From contig JALHQB010000043.1 of assembly GCA_022842185.1 (NCBI GenBank), positions 1 through 44,775 on the forward strand: a stretch of 44,775 nucleotides of DNA, in the 5' to 3' direction. Positions 43,170 through 44,775 of this stretch are shown here, piece after piece. How positions within the stretch are numbered: the first letter of the stretch is position 1; every line of letters starts with the position of its first letter. The DNA comes from Acetobacteraceae bacterium. Lineage in GTDB: Bacteria > Pseudomonadota > Alphaproteobacteria > Acetobacterales > Acetobacteraceae. The notes below the pieces were generated by a model that had not been told where the DNA came from, made no database searches, and was given only the letters and a program-made list of their open reading frames with translations. The position numbers and the translations under genes are program-made.

Positions 43170-44177
43170 TCAGGCGGCCGCAGCCCGCTGCACCTGGCGC
43201 AGCACGCGCCGGAAATTGCCCGACCACAACAGGTCGATCTCCCGTGCGCCATAGCCGCGGGCATGCAGTTCAGCGGTGACGTTCATCGTCTGGGATGCGT
43301 CCGCCCAGCCCGGAATGCCGCCGCCGCCGTCGAAATCCGAAGACAGGCCGACATGGTCGATACCGATGCGCCGCACCGCGTGGTCAACATGATCGACCAT
43401 GTCCTTCACCGTCGCGGGCGACTTTCCGCCAAGCGGCGCGGCGCGGATGAAGGCATCGAGCGCCGTGATCTGCACCAGCCCACCCGTCGCGCGCAGCATA
43501 TCCAACTGTTCGTCATCCAGGTTGCGCGGATGGTCGCACAGCGCCCGGCAGCAGGAATGCGTCGCCGCGATCGGCACGCGCGACAATTCGGCCGCCTGCA
43601 TCATCGTGGATTTCGCGCTGTGCGACACGTCGATGAGCAGTCCGATCCGGTTCATCTCGCGGATCGCATCGCGGCCGAATGCCGACAGCCCGCCATGTTC
43701 CGAAGCACCATCGCCGAGATCGGCCTTCGGCCGCGCCGCATCGGCCAGGTCGTTGTGCCCGTCATGCGTCAGCGTCAGGTAGATCGCGCCGAGGTCACGC
43801 CACAGCGTCAGCCGCGCCAGGTCCCCGGCAAGCGCATTGCCGTTCTCGACCGCGCTCAGCACCGCCAGCGCGCCGGCGGCGTGGGCGGCTTCGAGTTCGG
43901 TCGCGGTCGCGCAGAAATGCCGCGTCGTGCCGTTCGCGCGGGTGCGGATGTGGCGCAGCATCGCCTCCGCCCGCGCGGCGGATGCCGCGAGGCTATCCGC
44001 ATCGCGCCTGCCCTGCTGCGTATAGGCGATGAACACCGCCGCCTTCAGTCCGCCGCGCAGCATCTTCGGGAAATCGACGCGCCGATCGGTCTCCCCGGTC
44101 GCATCGGGCGGTTCGGGCCAGCGGATGTCGATATGGGTGTCGAGCGTCAGCGTCGCGGCGTGGATCGTGTCGCTCAT
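43170..44177 (-). CDS. Membrane dipeptidase-like protein (peptidase M19)
   Basis: 335-aa zinc-dependent dipeptidase family member. Metal-binding motifs are DTHIDIRW near residues 13-20, the AVENGNA segment with the bridging glutamate, and LIDVSHSA near 185. Others are ATHSCCRALCDHPRNLDDEQL and the C-terminal SSDFDGGGG. Relatives hydrolyse dipeptides, beta-lactams or formyl/acetyl amino acids. There is no signal peptide here, so a cytoplasmic enzyme is expected despite the family name. The start ATG at 44177 overlaps the stop of the HDAC-like gene by 4 bp, implying coupled translation. Confidence 0.93.
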   Translation of the reverse strand: MSDTIHAATLTLDTHIDIRWPEPPDATGETDRRVDFPKMLRGGLKAAVFIAYTQQGRRDADSLAASAARAEAMLRHIRTRANGTTRHFCATATELEAAHAAGALAVLSAVENGNALAGDLARLTLWRDLGAIYLTLTHDGHNDLADAARPKADLGDGASEHGGLSAFGRDAIREMNRIGLLIDVSHSAKSTMMQAAELSRVPIAATHSCCRALCDHPRNLDDEQLDMLRATGGLVQITALDAFIRAAPLGGKSPATVKDMVDHVDHAVRRIGIDHVGLSSDFDGGGGIPGWADASQTMNVTAELHARGYGAREIDLLWSGNFRRVLRQVQRAAAA

Positions 44178-44775
44178 GCGGAGGCCCAACCGTTGAGGAA
44201 GCGTTCGAGAAGCGTGCCGATCAGGTCCACGTTGTAGCCGCCTTCCTGGGTGATCGCGGTCGGGATCTTCAATCCGCCGATCATCGCGCCCGCCTTCGCG
44301 AAACCGTCCTCCGTCACCGCCAGCGCGCCGAGCGGTTCGTCCTTCGACGCATCGAAGCCGAGCGGAACCACCAGCGCATCCGGCTTGAAGTCGCGGATCG
44401 CGGCGAGCGCGTAGCGCAACGCGTCGAGCCAGCCTTCGTCGGGCGTGCCGAACGCAAGCGGCATGTTCATGTTCAACCCATCCCCCGCACCCGCACCGCG
44501 TTCGGCCGTGCGACCGACATACCAGGGATAGTAGTTGTCCGGGTCGCCATGGATCGAGATGGTCAGCACATCGGCCCGTTCCCAGAAGATACCCTGGGTG
44601 CCGTTGCCGTGATGGCTGTCGATGTCGAGCACCGCGACGCGCGCCGCGCCCGCATCGCGCAGGGCCTGGGCGGCGAGGGCCGCGTTGTTGACGTAGCAAT
44701 GCCCGCCGGCGCGCGCCGCATAGGCATGGTGGCCTGGCGGGCGGCACAGCGCATAGGCGGTGCGGCCCTGCGCGG
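44174..44775 (-). CDS. HDAC-family deacetylase (acetylpolyamine amidohydrolase-like), 5' end cut by window
   Basis: C-terminal 200 or so residues of a zinc deacetylase; the beginning lies beyond the right edge. The active site is visible: the double histidine CRPPGHHAYAARAGGHCYVNN, zinc-binding VLDIDSHHGNGTQGIF, the second aspartate in VPLGFDASKDEP, and the ending QEGGYNVDLIG. These fit class II-like bacterial enzymes acting on acetylpolyamines, acetylated small molecules or protein lysines. First known gene of a - strand run: deacetylase, M19 dipeptidase, OmpA-like protein, possibly comM. The first two overlap by 4 bp. Confidence 0.92.
   Translation of the reverse strand, partial: AQGRTAYALCRPPGHHAYAARAGGHCYVNNAALAAQALRDAGAARVAVLDIDSHHGNGTQGIFWERADVLTISIHGDPDNYYPWYVGRTAERGAGAGDGLNMNMPLAFGTPDEGWLDALRYALAAIRDFKPDALVVPLGFDASKDEPLGALAVTEDGFAKAGAMIGGLKIPTAITQEGGYNVDLIGTLLERFLNGWASA

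Overview
This 44.8 kb window is very GC-rich chromosomal DNA with alphaproteobacterial character. The best guess is an Acetobacteraceae member close to Roseomonas. Supporting features are Tat-type and Bug-type solute receptors, a tandem glycine riboswitch ahead of gcvT, a GTTAY-N3-RTAAC zinc operator and TamA/TamB. I saw no rRNA, tRNA, CRISPR array, prophage or transposase. It looks like an ordinary housekeeping and metabolic segment with small repeated palindromes between genes. The family assignment is inference from gene content and style, not a phylogenetic result.

Left part (1-16 kb), mostly + strand: a small lipoprotein, a histidine phosphatase, then a glycine-riboswitch operon gcvT-gcvH-gcvP-nudix whose last three genes overlap by 4 bp. 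An orphan TRAP receptor follows. A DUF445 membrane protein faces it on the - strand. Next comes a zinc uptake operon: a Zur box, a 39-codon membrane peptide, znuC, a 237-bp block of inverted repeats, and znuB. Then come an Old Yellow Enzyme and a 1109-aa RTX protein.

Middle part (16-31 kb): tamA-tamB on the - strand; an M20 amidohydrolase whose start codon overlaps that of divergent tamA; a Bug-family receptor; an HSL-type esterase; a large Pat-type protein acetyltransferase with a degenerate acyl-CoA synthetase half; an XRE regulator; and glxR plus hyi for glyoxylate/hydroxypyruvate metabolism.

Right part (31-44.8 kb): an AI-2E family permease, a complete five-gene peptide ABC importer (binding protein, two permeases, two ATPases), then creA and gamma-glutamyltransferase on the opposite strand, yraN, comM, an OmpA-like protein with a DUF4892-type N-terminus, an M19 dipeptidase and the 3' part of an HDAC-like deacetylase cut by the window edge. 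Peptide import, gamma-glutamyltransferase, dipeptidase and amidohydrolases together suggest growth on peptides and amides.

The most distinctive pattern is a family of short palindromic elements (core of two 12-bp arms around a 4-base loop). It is present in seven copies at six loci, always just downstream of a stop codon. It occupies five of the six convergent gene junctions in the window and none of the divergent ones. The sixth convergent junction is only 3 bp long. In several cases the neighbour's stop codon lies at or inside the element's edge.
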